Below the pieces are notes generated by a model. That model was not told the DNA's origin. It ran no database searches and saw only the letters and a program-made list of their open reading frames with translations. This document shows positions 26,502 through 35,203 of a stretch of 62,770 bases of DNA, piece by piece. The stretch's first letter is position 1. Every line of letters starts with the position of its first letter. The DNA is taken from the NCBI GenBank assembly GCA_005799745.1, contig SYFY01000193.1, positions 1 through 62,770 of the forward strand. Direction: 5' to 3'. The position numbers and the translations under genes were made by a program. Source of the DNA: Gammaproteobacteria bacterium (lineage in GTDB: Bacteria > Pseudomonadota > Gammaproteobacteria > Pseudomonadales > Azotimanducaceae).

Positions 26502-27539
26502 TTGAGACAGCTCGATCAGATCAATGCAGTGCTACACGCGCATGGCGCGTCCAAGCTGCATGCTGATCAGTTCCTGCGGCAGTGGGTGACTGCACAGCCC
26601 CAAGCAGCAGGACGGCGGTCACCCGAAGGCTTCTTTCCGAAAGCGATGGTTGCGGCGTTGCCGGAACTTGAAGACACACTCGACCGTATCGCGACGCTTC
26701 GTTCGGAACATCCAAGCAAAGACGGTTCGAAACGTCTTTTGGTCGGATTGGCCGACGGTCAATCCGTAGAAAGCGTGTTGCTGGCACGTGATGGTCTTTG
26801 CATATCGTCGCAAGTGGGCTGTGCGGTCGGTTGCCAGTTCTGCATGACTGGACGAGATGGATTGTTGCGACAACTCGGCAGCGCGGAAATGGTGGCGCAG
26901 GTGGTGCTCGCGCGCCGCCAACGTGTCGTCAAGAAGGTCGTTTTCATGGGCATGGGCGAGCCGTCGCACAACCTCGACAATGTTCTCGACGCGATTCAGT
27001 TTCTCGGGACGACCGGTGGCATCGGTCACAAGAACCTCGTTTTTTCAACGGTCGGTGATCCCCGGGCTTTCCAACGTCTGCCGGAAGGGGTAGTGAAACC
27101 CGCGCTCGCTTTGTCACTGCACACCACTGATGCCGCGCTTCGCGCCCGTTTGTTGCCGCGCGCACCCGTGTATGAACCTGCCGAGCTTATTGCACTTGGT
27201 GATGCTTACGCACGCGCGACCGGTTATCCCCTGCAGGTGCAATGGACTTTGATCGAAGGTGTCAACGACAGCGCGCAGGAAGTCGACCGCCTTATCGAAT
27301 TGATGCAGGGGCGTTATGCGATGCTCAATCTCATCCCCTGGAACAGCTTGGATGGACTTGAGTTCAAGAGGCCTTCTGCTGAACGGGCTCTAGCCATGGC
27401 GAAGGAAATTCACTCACGCGGTGTGTTGACCAAACTGCGCCAGTCAGCAGGGCAGGATGTTGACGGTGGATGTGGACAACTTCGTGCGCGGGATCCCGGC
27501 TCAAAACAAAACCGGCGGATGAATCTGATTCCTGTCTGA
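26502..27539 (+). CDS. RlmN/Cfr-family radical SAM RNA methyltransferase
   Basis: A 345-residue radical SAM enzyme. The [4Fe-4S] motif is CAVGCQFCMTG, flanked by ISSQVG; GMGEPSHNLDNVLDAI, LALSLHTTD and the C-terminal catalytic cysteine in QDVDGGCGQL agree with RlmN, which methylates C2 of A2503 in 23S rRNA and A37 of some tRNAs. It is shorter than the canonical ~370-380-residue RlmN, and the neighbours are not those usually found with rlmN, so it may be a paralogue with another target. Start TTG 26502 has GGAGAG five bases upstream. Confidence 0.85.
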   Translation: MRQLDQINAVLHAHGASKLHADQFLRQWVTAQPQAAGRRSPEGFFPKAMVAALPELEDTLDRIATLRSEHPSKDGSKRLLVGLADGQSVESVLLARDGLCISSQVGCAVGCQFCMTGRDGLLRQLGSAEMVAQVVLARRQRVVKKVVFMGMGEPSHNLDNVLDAIQFLGTTGGIGHKNLVFSTVGDPRAFQRLPEGVVKPALALSLHTTDAALRARLLPRAPVYEPAELIALGDAYARATGYPLQVQWTLIEGVNDSAQEVDRLIELMQGRYAMLNLIPWNSLDGLEFKRPSAERALAMAKEIHSRGVLTKLRQSAGQDVDGGCGQLRARDPGSKQNRRMNLIPV

Positions 27540-27593
27540 TCCTCAGCCTTGCAGGAGGTAAGATTCAATCGAACCCTCCTGACCAAAAACCGA

Positions 27594-28898
27594 ATGCCCT
27601 CCCGATCCACTGATCACGATCACAGTAAAACCTCGAAGCCCAGCGCGAGAGTTTTGCGTGTCGTCCGCCAGTCGAAAGCCGCTCTCAGCAAGGCGCAGCA
27701 GCAATTCAACAAGCTGCTGAGTGAAGTACAGCGCCTGCGAAACCGGCTAACTCTGTGGCAAGACTTTGATGTTCGCCAGAAGCAGCGTTTCGTTGCAGAA
27801 CTTATGCCACGAATGAACCAAATCAACCGCCATAGAGGTGAGTGGATTCTGCTTTGTCATGAGATTTTGGAAGGGCGTTGTGATGAACCTATTGCCCAGA
27901 AGGTAGAGCGCAAACGTCTACTTTCGCTGGTGCAAGTACTGTTACGAACTTACCTCGAATCGGAGGACAACCACGCCGCTGATGTGATCGCGGTCCATGA
28001 CTTTTACTCCGGTGTGTCTTACGCACGAATCTTCGAGGAAGAAGTCAGAGACTTTCGATATGACGCACGTGCGATGTTCGGGGTCGATATCCCGGAAGAT
28101 ATTGCTTCTGAAGATCTCGACGCTTACCTCGCGAGTGAGCTGGCACGTCGGGAGGACGCAGGTGAATTGGGTGGAGCGGGTACGAAACGTTCAAAAAGTA
28201 GTCGAGGGCAAAACCCACAAGGCTCAGCGTCGTTGTTTGATGATTCGCCCCCGGATAAGTTTCAGGATGCGAAGCAGTCGCTGCGTGATGTCTACCGAAA
28301 GCTTGTCGGTGTGTTGCACCCGGACCGTGGTACGGATGACGCTGATCGCGAGCGCCGCCATGGGTTGATGTTGCGCGCCAATGCCGCGTACGAAAGTGCA
28401 GATCTGTTTGCGCTCTTGCGGCTGCAGGTGGAGATCAATCCGGATGCCACAGGCAACGCGACACTCTCGGCGTCGCATCTCAAGCTCTACAGCCAGATGC
28501 TGCGTAAGCAACTCGATGTGTTGAAGGGTGAGGTGGACGCGATCACTCACAAATACCGGGAAGCGACGATGGATTCGCGGAGTGCGCTGACTCCGGAAAG
28601 TGTCGAGCGGCATTTCTCACAGACCGTTGAAGAGGTGAAACAGGAGCAGTTGGCCCTCGATGATGTGATCGACGGTTTTCAATCGGTGGCATGGCGCAAG
28701 GCCTGGCTCAGGGACTGGGACGATGGCCTTATCGATAACGTTTGGTTCAACTATGGCAGATCGCCTGAAGAGAACTTCGAGGAAGATCTGATGGAAGAAG
28801 CATTGGCGACGTTTTGGGAGGCTGAGAGAAACAAAGCGGCACAAGCGGGTCGTGGCAAGAAGGCAGGCAGCGATAGACGTGGCAAGAAGGCGAGGTAA
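27594..28898 (+). CDS. Helical protein with internal J-domain-like segment
   Basis: A 434-residue, highly charged protein. Its central part (about 235-295) has a J-domain arrangement: YRKLVGVLHPDRGTDDADRE with the diagnostic His-Pro-Asp, then LMLRANAAYESADLFALLRL, which suggests contact with an Hsp70. The flanks are long helices with coiled-coil character (KAALSKAQQQFNKLLSEVQ; LRKQLDVLKGEVDAI). The C-terminus is lysine/arginine-rich (RGKKAGSDRRGKKAR). No dnaK is nearby. ATG 27594 has no ribosome-binding site; an AGGAGG at 27553-27558 lies 35 bases upstream and can pair with CCTCCTG at 27575-27581. Probably an orphan J protein; client unknown. Confidence 0.75.
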   Translation: MPSRSTDHDHSKTSKPSARVLRVVRQSKAALSKAQQQFNKLLSEVQRLRNRLTLWQDFDVRQKQRFVAELMPRMNQINRHRGEWILLCHEILEGRCDEPIAQKVERKRLLSLVQVLLRTYLESEDNHAADVIAVHDFYSGVSYARIFEEEVRDFRYDARAMFGVDIPEDIASEDLDAYLASELARREDAGELGGAGTKRSKSSRGQNPQGSASLFDDSPPDKFQDAKQSLRDVYRKLVGVLHPDRGTDDADRERRHGLMLRANAAYESADLFALLRLQVEINPDATGNATLSASHLKLYSQMLRKQLDVLKGEVDAITHKYREATMDSRSALTPESVERHFSQTVEEVKQEQLALDDVIDGFQSVAWRKAWLRDWDDGLIDNVWFNYGRSPEENFEEDLMEEALATFWEAERNKAAQAGRGKKAGSDRRGKKAR

Positions 28899-28908
28899 GG
28901 AGATCTTG

Positions 28909-30813
28909 ATGAATGTTCTTCCGAGTGCCGTACAAGTCTCCCTGCTGTCCGGTGTTCGCCACCTGCCGGACAACGTCACACTCGAAGGCCCTGACGATGC
29001 ACGTATGGCGCAGTCGGTGACACGTATTCTTGGCATCCGGCGCTTTGAACAGAATGCTGACTTCGTGATCCATTGGTCCACAGCGACTCAGTGGCCGATG
29101 GCTGACGAAGATGAGGGGTATCGTCTCCATGTATCGGCAGCCGGCATCCGCGTGGATGCGTCATCGCTGCACGGTGCGCTGCACGGGCTTGCTACACTCA
29201 ATCAGCTGAATCAGAACGGTACATTGCCGTGTGTGAATATTGAGGACGCGCCGCATTTTTCTTGGCGTGGGCTGATGTTGGACCCTGCACGTCGGTTTTT
29301 GCCGATCGCTCTTCTGCAGGAGGTGATCGATGGTCTTGCGGCTCTCAAACTCAATGTCCTGCACCTGCATTTGTCGGATGATCAGGGTTTCCGGTTTGAA
29401 TCGAAGGCTCATCCCAAACTCGCCTCGATAGAGCACTACACCCGGGCCGAGTTGAAGGCGTTGGTTGCATACGCTGCAGATCGTGGCGTGCGCATCGTTC
29501 CGGAGCTCGATATGCCTGGGCACGTGACAAGCTGGCTCGCGGCTTACCCTGAATGGGGGAATCAGCAAGTTTCGCCCACCCAACGATTTGGTGTTCATCC
29601 AGGGTGTCTTAACCCAGCCGATGAGAGGGTCTATACAGCGATTGAGTCGCTGCTCGAAGAAGTCTGCGCCGTCTTTCCGGATCGTTATGTGCACATCGGC
29701 GGTGATGAAGTGCACTCTTCATGGTGGCGTGATGATCCCGCCGTTCAGGCGTTTATGAAGCAACAAGATCTTGCCGATACGACCGCGCTGCAGGCGTACT
29801 TCACCCGTCGGGTGGTGACGATGTTACGCAACCGGGGTCGCGAGGTGATCGGTTGGGATGAGGTGCTGCACGCCGACCTGCCTGCTGAGGTGGTGGTGCA
29901 GAGTTGGCGAGGCGCCACTTCCCGGGATCGCGCATGTGCAGCGGGCCACTACTGTATTGTGTCTTCAGGTTTCTATCTCGATCTGTTCTACCCGGGTGAT
30001 CTACATCGACGTTTTCGCCCGGACTTATCGGAGGCTGATCTGGTATCGCAGGAAGATGGGTTGCTCACCGACGCCCGTTTTCAGCACGTCGCAGAAGGCA
30101 TGAAGTGGACACGTGCCTGGCGTGCGGTGCAGCCCATTGAACGAACGTTTCCACGCGGAAAGATTCTCGGTGGCGAAGCGTGTCTCTGGGGTGAACTGGT
30201 GGATCGTGAATGTCTGGATGGTCGGCTATGGAGTCGCCTGCCTGATATTGCGCAGTGTTTCTGGGCGAAAAATCCTGAGCAGGACGATGAAGTTCTACGG
30301 GAACGTTGGCCAGAGATCGTGCGCACAGGTGTTGATCGAAATCGATCACGGCTTGCGAAAGTTGTACAAGGTAACGCGACCGCACTCGAAGCCCTTGAAC
30401 TGTGTGAACCGGTGAAGTGGTACGCGCGGCTACTCGGTGAGGTCGCCCTCAATGCACGGATTCGCGGTTCTGAGATGCCACAAGCCCGCCCCTATGGTAC
30501 GGCGACCGAACTGAATCGTGCCGTCGATTTCCTAACGCCAGAGAGCCTCTTGTGTCGCGATGTACGGCAATGGTCAGTTGATACTGTCGCGAGAAGTTGT
30601 GCTCGTTGGGCGAAACTCGATGGGCTCAACGATGTGCCTGACGATGTACGACCTGTATTCGGCGCTATCGCTGCGGCAGCCCGCACCTGGCTCGATTGTT
30701 TGTCGGGCGATCTGTCGAAAGAAGAAGCCAGCCGTGTCATTCGTGAGCTGTATCGTCCCTATGGCGAATATCTGCCGGCAGTAGCACTAGTGCTGATCGA
30801 ACACTTGAAGTGA
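28909..30813 (+). CDS. Family 20 beta-N-acetylhexosaminidase
   Basis: Removes terminal N-acetylglucosamine or galactosamine from glycans. The N-terminal GH20b-like domain ends near residue 115. The barrel then shows WRGLMLDPARRFLP, LNVLHLHLSDDQGFRFE, VPELDMPGHVTSWLAAYP and the catalytic pair Asp266-Glu267 in HIGGDEV; further on GWDEVLH, VVVQSWRG and LGGEACLWGE. No signal peptide is visible from ATG 28909, which has AAGGAG upstream, so it is probably cytoplasmic. The next gene overlaps by four bases and encodes a sugar kinase, suggesting use of imported chito- or glycan oligosaccharides. At 634 residues it is within the family's range. Confidence 0.93.
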   Translation: MNVLPSAVQVSLLSGVRHLPDNVTLEGPDDARMAQSVTRILGIRRFEQNADFVIHWSTATQWPMADEDEGYRLHVSAAGIRVDASSLHGALHGLATLNQLNQNGTLPCVNIEDAPHFSWRGLMLDPARRFLPIALLQEVIDGLAALKLNVLHLHLSDDQGFRFESKAHPKLASIEHYTRAELKALVAYAADRGVRIVPELDMPGHVTSWLAAYPEWGNQQVSPTQRFGVHPGCLNPADERVYTAIESLLEEVCAVFPDRYVHIGGDEVHSSWWRDDPAVQAFMKQQDLADTTALQAYFTRRVVTMLRNRGREVIGWDEVLHADLPAEVVVQSWRGATSRDRACAAGHYCIVSSGFYLDLFYPGDLHRRFRPDLSEADLVSQEDGLLTDARFQHVAEGMKWTRAWRAVQPIERTFPRGKILGGEACLWGELVDRECLDGRLWSRLPDIAQCFWAKNPEQDDEVLRERWPEIVRTGVDRNRSRLAKVVQGNATALEALELCEPVKWYARLLGEVALNARIRGSEMPQARPYGTATELNRAVDFLTPESLLCRDVRQWSVDTVARSCARWAKLDGLNDVPDDVRPVFGAIAAAARTWLDCLSGDLSKEEASRVIRELYRPYGEYLPAVALVLIEHLK

Positions 30814-31766
30814 ATCCACTCGAGCTTTTTCGTGAGTATTGGGGAGACGCTGGTACGCTCGCGTCTCTCGGTGAAGGCCACATCAATCAAACCTGGAAAG
30901 TTGAAGCGGCTGACGGGGTCTGGGTTCTCCAGCAGATCAATCGTCATGTGTTCCGTGATCCCGGCCGGGTGATGGGTAACCTGCAACAAGTACTCGCGCA
31001 TGTTCGAAGCGTGCCGTTGCCGGAACTTCGTACGACTCGAACAGGCGCAAACCACGTGGTTGTGAACGACGAGTGGTTTCGCGTATGGCGATTCGTTGAA
31101 GGTGGCGTTGTCAAAAAACAACCGGCAAGCCTTGGAGAAGCCGAGGTCGCAGCGTCTGCGTTCGGCGGGTTTATCGCAGCACTGCGAGATCTACCCGGCA
31201 CGTTGTTACCGACCATCCAGGGGTTCCATTCGCTGGACTATTTCTATCGACGTTACAAGACGCTCCACATCAGCTCTCAATACGATGAGTTCATCACGCG
31301 TTGCCTTGATCGATCCATCCTGTTTCGGATGGGAATGGGTCCGATTCACGGCGACTGCAAATTTCAAAATGTGTTGTTATCCGAAGACGGTTCGAAGGTG
31401 CTTGCCATTCTTGACCTCGATACGTTGATGCAGGGGCATTGGGGTTTTGACTGGGGTGACCTGGTGCGCAGTGCCTTCGTGGCGCAAGGTGCGCCGGAAA
31501 AAGACATGTACCTGGCGTTGCTGCGTGGTTTCGCGCCGCACATCAAACTGTCGAATGAAGAAGTGTTTATCTATGCGCCGGCCTATGTCGCCTGCACACT
31601 CGGTGTGCGTTACCTGATTGATCATCACGAAGGAGATCCGTGGTTTCGCGTTGAAACACACGGTGACAACCTGATCCGCGCCGAGCGCCAATTTCGATTC
31701 GCGGCTGCCTGTGAGGCATCGGCATCTGAAATCAGGCGCTGGGTTGAGAGTGAGATGAAGCGTTAG
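30810..31766 (+). CDS. APH-fold sugar kinase, N-acetylhexosamine 1-kinase-like
   Basis: Aminoglycoside-phosphotransferase-fold kinase of 318 residues. The N-lobe has GEGHINQTWKVE and VLQQINRHVF, a pattern shared with anomeric N-acetylhexosamine 1-kinases; the catalytic loop is IHGDCKFQNVLL and the metal-binding LDLDT follows. GTG 30810 overlaps the hexosaminidase stop by four bases, so the two are translationally coupled. A pathway is suggested: hexosaminidase frees GlcNAc/GalNAc and this enzyme phosphorylates C1 for direct use as a nucleotide-sugar precursor. A choline- or other kinase role is possible but fits the context less well. Its end overlaps the convergent gene by four bases. Confidence 0.84.
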   Translation: MNPLELFREYWGDAGTLASLGEGHINQTWKVEAADGVWVLQQINRHVFRDPGRVMGNLQQVLAHVRSVPLPELRTTRTGANHVVVNDEWFRVWRFVEGGVVKKQPASLGEAEVAASAFGGFIAALRDLPGTLLPTIQGFHSLDYFYRRYKTLHISSQYDEFITRCLDRSILFRMGMGPIHGDCKFQNVLLSEDGSKVLAILDLDTLMQGHWGFDWGDLVRSAFVAQGAPEKDMYLALLRGFAPHIKLSNEEVFIYAPAYVACTLGVRYLIDHHEGDPWFRVETHGDNLIRAERQFRFAAACEASASEIRRWVESEMKR

Positions 31767-32710
31767 GCTTGCGAAATGACGGTGCTACGAAAGTGGCTGA
31801 TCTGAATCTCTTCACCATCGTTGGCGTAATCACCGGCAGCGCGTTGTTCGCGAAAGTGACGCCAGTTGATGGATCGGTAGCGCGCCTTATCTACCTGATC
31901 AGGAGGTAGCAACGGCAGATAGTCAAAGTCGGCAGGCGGGTTCAGAAAATACGCTGTTGAGTAACGCTCCTCACGACTATTGGCGAGCACTCGATGCAGC
32001 GGAGCAGGAAAGCGATCGTTAGACCAAACCTGCACGACGTCACCGATATTCACGGTGAAACATCCCGGCACAATGTCGACGTTGATCCATTGATTGTCGT
32101 GCAGCACCTGAAGTCCGGGGATATCTGCTTGATCGAGAACCGTCAGCGCCCCGGCGTCGGTGTGATAACCGATGCCGAGGTTGCCCCTTTCAGGAACTGT
32201 TGGGCTGTCGGGCGCAGCTGGCGTGGCGCAGAGTGGGTAGTGGTTGAGCCTCAGAAAACTCGTGTGATCAGCGAATGCCGGGACGATGTTGGTTTGAGAA
32301 TGGCCAATGCTCTGCACGATCAGTGCGAGCAAGCGCAGCGACAGCGCATGTACGGTGGCAGTGTAGTTTTCGAGTGCTGAACGAAAGTCTGGAATCGACG
32401 TCGGCCACTGCGGTATTGAAGTGCCGTATTCCGGACCTACGTCGAAAATCTCCTTCCAATCTCTCACGTTCTTTGTCAGTTCACGATCGAATAATCCCCA
32501 CGGATTGAGCCGTGTACGCGTAACCACTTCTCGAACTGCAGCAGGCGCAGAAAAGAACGAATGACTCGCAACTCTTAAACCCGTCACCAGCTCATCGGGC
32601 ACTCCGTGGTGCTTGATGTGGAAAAGGCCCCAAGACTCACAAGCTGCAGCGATCAAGTCGGGATCGGGCTTGGAAAGGTCGATGATCGGAATGGCGGGCG
32701 CAGCACTCAT
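31763..32710 (-). CDS. 2-oxoglutarate/Fe(II) oxygenase, isopenicillin N synthase-like
   Basis: A 315-residue member of the IPNS-like oxygenases. The N-terminal DIOX_N domain opens IPIIDLSK and CESWGLFHIKHHGV; the catalytic domain has GYHTDAGALTVL (His-x-Asp), VNIGDVVQVWSND, the distal histidine in LHRVLAN and an arginine-serine in RYSTAYF for the co-substrate. In bacteria these act on diverse small molecules or gibberellin-like substrates. ATG 32710 is clear. Convergent with the kinase; upstream on the same strand, nine bases away, is a DUF2970 gene that belongs with another dioxygenase. Confidence 0.9.
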   Translation of the reverse strand: MSAAPAIPIIDLSKPDPDLIAAACESWGLFHIKHHGVPDELVTGLRVASHSFFSAPAAVREVVTRTRLNPWGLFDRELTKNVRDWKEIFDVGPEYGTSIPQWPTSIPDFRSALENYTATVHALSLRLLALIVQSIGHSQTNIVPAFADHTSFLRLNHYPLCATPAAPDSPTVPERGNLGIGYHTDAGALTVLDQADIPGLQVLHDNQWINVDIVPGCFTVNIGDVVQVWSNDRFPAPLHRVLANSREERYSTAYFLNPPADFDYLPLLPPDQVDKARYRSINWRHFREQRAAGDYANDGEEIQISHFRSTVISQA

Positions 32711-32718
32711 GAGGCTGC

Positions 32719-32958
32719 TCAGCTGGCGACGTTGCTCAGGACCATGCGCACAACCATCACCACAGCCAGAACAAACAACGCGGTGAAGAAGATCCCCATG
32801 ATGATGAACTGACTGGCTTTGCCACGTTCGAAGTCGCGCTCGCGATTGGCGCTCGACTGCACACCAAAGGCGGCTGCAACCGTACTCATGAACACCTGCG
32901 GCAGCGTCAGTGGTTTTTGGTTTCTTTCGTCTTCGTTTTGTTTCGAGTCGTCCGTCAT
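32719..32958 (-). CDS. DUF2970 small membrane protein
   Basis: A 79-residue protein. LPQVFMSTVAAAFGVQS followed by a basic RERDFERG segment and a single C-terminal membrane helix (IIMGIFFTALFVLAVVMVV) are the DUF2970 signature, found in beta- and gammaproteobacteria; function unknown. ATG 32958 overlaps the stop of the upstream PhyH-family gene by ATGA, so it is cotranscribed and probably coupled. Short for automatic detection but well supported. Confidence 0.88.
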   Translation of the reverse strand: MTDDSKQNEDERNQKPLTLPQVFMSTVAAAFGVQSSANRERDFERGKASQFIIMGIFFTALFVLAVVMVVRMVLSNVAS

Positions 32959-33890
32959 ACGTACTCGTTTTCTACTCGCGTCATCCAGTAATCGGCGTCC
33001 CACTTTTCATCGCCGGTCAGGTATCGCCACAGCTGGATGCGATTGATGTACTCAAGCCGCCCAGTATCCGCTTCAAACCAGGGTTCCGGATTCATCAGAA
33101 TCGATTCGATGGTCTGTTGATTACCGGGTGCCGGATTCCAAAAAATCGGCCGTGGTTCAGACTTCTCTTCGAGATCTTGAGTATCCCAAAGCCGTGTCTG
33201 TCGTTCAGTAGGGCACAATCTGATTTTGAACATGTAGCGCAGCCGCTCGGAATCGTTTCGCCCACCACCGTGCCAGATGCCATGGTGCAGAAACAGTAAC
33301 GTGCCCGCCTTACAGACCATGTGTTGTTGTCCCCGCACGTTCTGATACCGCGCGATCGCGGCTTCACTTACCACACGCAGGTGTGTGCCGGGAACGAAAC
33401 GTGTACCGCCCATGTCGCGCGTAACGTCGTGGGGGTAGTACATGATCTGCACATCGAAGGCGCGTCGTGGATCAATGGTTGAATCCTGGTGCGTATGCTG
33501 CGCAACGTGTGGTTGTCCCGCCGCCGCATAGAGACGACCTGGAAAGGTGATGTGCAGAAAGTGGTGATCGACCACCGGAGCTCGTCCCAGCAGACTCTCG
33601 ATGGCGCCACGCACAACCGGTAGTCGAAGCAATTCGGCGACGGCACTGTCGTGTGGATAGGCAGCATCCATAGGGGTACCTGGATTCACCAAGGGAATCG
33701 CTGAGGAGCGCATGATCTTGCCGTAGTGATTCCACAGGCTGTCGACGTTCTGATCGGGAACGTGTCCAACGTCTGCGAGAAATCGTTGGTTGAGCGATTC
33801 GGGCACGACCGCGTCGAGGCGGAGGCACCCGCGGGCGGCAAACTCTGCCATTTGCAGCGTCGACAGACGCTGTGAAGCTTGCATGTTCAT
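32955..33890 (-). CDS. Phytanoyl-CoA dioxygenase (PhyH) family protein
   Basis: A second PhyH-type oxygenase, 311 residues. The metal site begins QHTHQDSTI (His-x-x-Asp region after HVAQ) and ends in the histidine of HHGIWHGGGRND, with an arginine in RYMFKIRL for 2-oxoglutarate. GGTRFVPGTHLR is the PhyH turn. It is the middle of a three-gene unit: hypothetical protein (overlap ATGA at its start), this gene, and DUF2970 (overlap ATGA at its end). The substrate is unknown; sequence distance from the PhyH gene at 15134 indicates a different role. Confidence 0.87.
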   Translation of the reverse strand: MNMQASQRLSTLQMAEFAARGCLRLDAVVPESLNQRFLADVGHVPDQNVDSLWNHYGKIMRSSAIPLVNPGTPMDAAYPHDSAVAELLRLPVVRGAIESLLGRAPVVDHHFLHITFPGRLYAAAGQPHVAQHTHQDSTIDPRRAFDVQIMYYPHDVTRDMGGTRFVPGTHLRVVSEAAIARYQNVRGQQHMVCKAGTLLFLHHGIWHGGGRNDSERLRYMFKIRLCPTERQTRLWDTQDLEEKSEPRPIFWNPAPGNQQTIESILMNPEPWFEADTGRLEYINRIQLWRYLTGDEKWDADYWMTRVENEYV

Positions 33891-34183
33891 GGAGTCCTCT
33901 CCGTCTGATCAGTGTCGATCAGCTTTTCAAACAGGAATTCATACTTCAGGTAGCCAACACGGAATTCATCTCCCGCGCTGTGCTGTTGCAAAGGCGAGGC
34001 TTGAAAAAGTCGCCAACCGTCGCGCAGCGCAGCGAGACCCGTAGTGTAGGGTGGCTCGTCGCTGTCACCCGCGTCGTGGCGGGCATTGCTTGCACCTTCA
34101 TAAATCGACCATGCGATGGTTCGAGAGTCCAGTGCCGAGGATTCGAGGTACAGCACAAGCACGTTTTGTCGTATGTTGCTCAT
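33887..34183 (-). CDS. Conserved small protein of unknown function
   Basis: A 98-residue soluble protein without signal or membrane segment. The C-terminal half, AALRDGWRLFQASPL and FRVGYLKYEFLFEKLID, looks like a compact conserved domain that I have seen in uncharacterised proteins but cannot name. ATG 34183; the stop overlaps the PhyH start by four bases, the first of three coupled genes. It might be a partner of the dioxygenase. No metal-binding or catalytic motif is evident. Confidence 0.7.
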   Translation of the reverse strand: MSNIRQNVLVLYLESSALDSRTIAWSIYEGASNARHDAGDSDEPPYTTGLAALRDGWRLFQASPLQQHSAGDEFRVGYLKYEFLFEKLIDTDQTERTP

Positions 34184-34248
34184 GCATCCGAGCTTATCAC
34201 GAGGTCTCCCAAACTCGATCCATCCTGTCTATCAAGAGGATTCTGACG

Positions 34249-34605
34249 TTGCGCGAACTTATCCTGTTGCTGGCCTTCTCAGCACTCCTGACGGGTTGTG
34301 TCGGCGGCGACTCACCGCCACAACTCAACTCCGGCAGCGGCTATGGTTATCCTGATGCGGCGAAACAAACCGGTACCGAAGGCAAGGTGACGGTGCGGTA
34401 TGACATCGATGTAAACGGAGTGGTGCACAACGCGGTGGTGGTCGCTGCAGATCCACCCGGTGTGTTCGATGAAAATGCACTCAAGACCGTGCGAAGCTGG
34501 AAATTCACACCGCGCCGGGTAAACGGCGGGGCGGTTGTACAACGCGGATTAACCAGCGACGTGACGTTCAAACTCTCCGGTGAGGACAAGTACAAGGGCT
34601 ACTGA
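34249..34605 (+). CDS. Lipoprotein with TonB C-terminal domain
   Basis: A 118-residue protein. The N-terminus is a lipoprotein signal (LILLLAFSALLTGC, lipobox LTGC), with valine rather than aspartate at +2, which favours the outer membrane. The rest is almost only a TonB_C domain: YPDAAKQTGTEGKVTVRYDI, PPGVFDENALKTV, RSWKFTPRRVNG. Lipid-anchored TonB-like domains cannot draw on the proton motive force as TonB does, so it more likely acts as a periplasmic adaptor or competitor at receptor TonB boxes. TTG 34249 has AGAGGA eight bases upstream; the open frame further upstream is antisense of the divergent gene and unrelated. Confidence 0.8.
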   Translation: MRELILLLAFSALLTGCVGGDSPPQLNSGSGYGYPDAAKQTGTEGKVTVRYDIDVNGVVHNAVVVAADPPGVFDENALKTVRSWKFTPRRVNGGAVVQRGLTSDVTFKLSGEDKYKGY

Positions 34606-34606
34606 A

Positions 34607-35203
34607 ATGGTGGATAGATCTACGGGTAAAGCAGCGATTTTCTTGAGTGTTGGCTTGGCGCTTGCGGCCTCACTGCTGCTGGCCCCCGAATATCCCTTCG
34701 CAAAGGACTATTACGGCTACGGTCTCAGAGTCACGGCGCGAATTGCGTTTGTATTCTTCATGCTGGCATACCTCGCACGCCCAATGGTAAGTGTCTTGGG
34801 CCAAGGTCAGTGGCTCGTCCTTCATCGCTGTTATCTCGGCCTCGCTGCAGCGATCGCCCATACCGTTCATTTCGCCTACATCGTGCTCTACTTCCAGGAA
34901 ACGGGAGAAGAGATCGAGCTCATCACGATCATCTTCGGTGGTCTTGCGTTTGTGCTCTTCTGGTTCATGTCGTTGACCTCAAATCGCCTCTCGCAGCGGG
35001 TGTTGGGCGCTTGGTGGGGACACCTTCATACCTTTGGCATGCACTGGATATGGATCATCTTTTTCCAAAGCTGGTTGGGTACAGCGTTCGTGATTCCGTG
35101 GTACTGGGTGTTTGTGGCCTTGTCAGTCTTTGGCCTTGGTCTGCGGATCGCAGCCTTCGTGAAGAAGGCGCCCGTCTGCGCACGTGGCGGGATGAGGACC
35201 TGA
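34607..35203 (+). CDS. Six-helix membrane protein, ferric reductase-like (haem-binding)
   Basis: A 198-residue integral membrane protein with six predicted helices. Histidines sit in pairs inside helices (VLHRCYLGL and IAHTVHFAY; GHLHTFGMHWIWI), the layout of two-haem ferric-reductase-like transmembrane domains that pass electrons across the inner membrane. No FAD/NAD domain is attached, as in MsrQ-like proteins. ATG 34607 starts one base after the stop of the TonB-domain lipoprotein, and its own stop overlaps the next gene's ATG, so three genes share a transcript. The electron partner is unknown. Confidence 0.8.
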   Translation: MVDRSTGKAAIFLSVGLALAASLLLAPEYPFAKDYYGYGLRVTARIAFVFFMLAYLARPMVSVLGQGQWLVLHRCYLGLAAAIAHTVHFAYIVLYFQETGEEIELITIIFGGLAFVLFWFMSLTSNRLSQRVLGAWWGHLHTFGMHWIWIIFFQSWLGTAFVIPWYWVFVALSVFGLGLRIAAFVKKAPVCARGGMRT

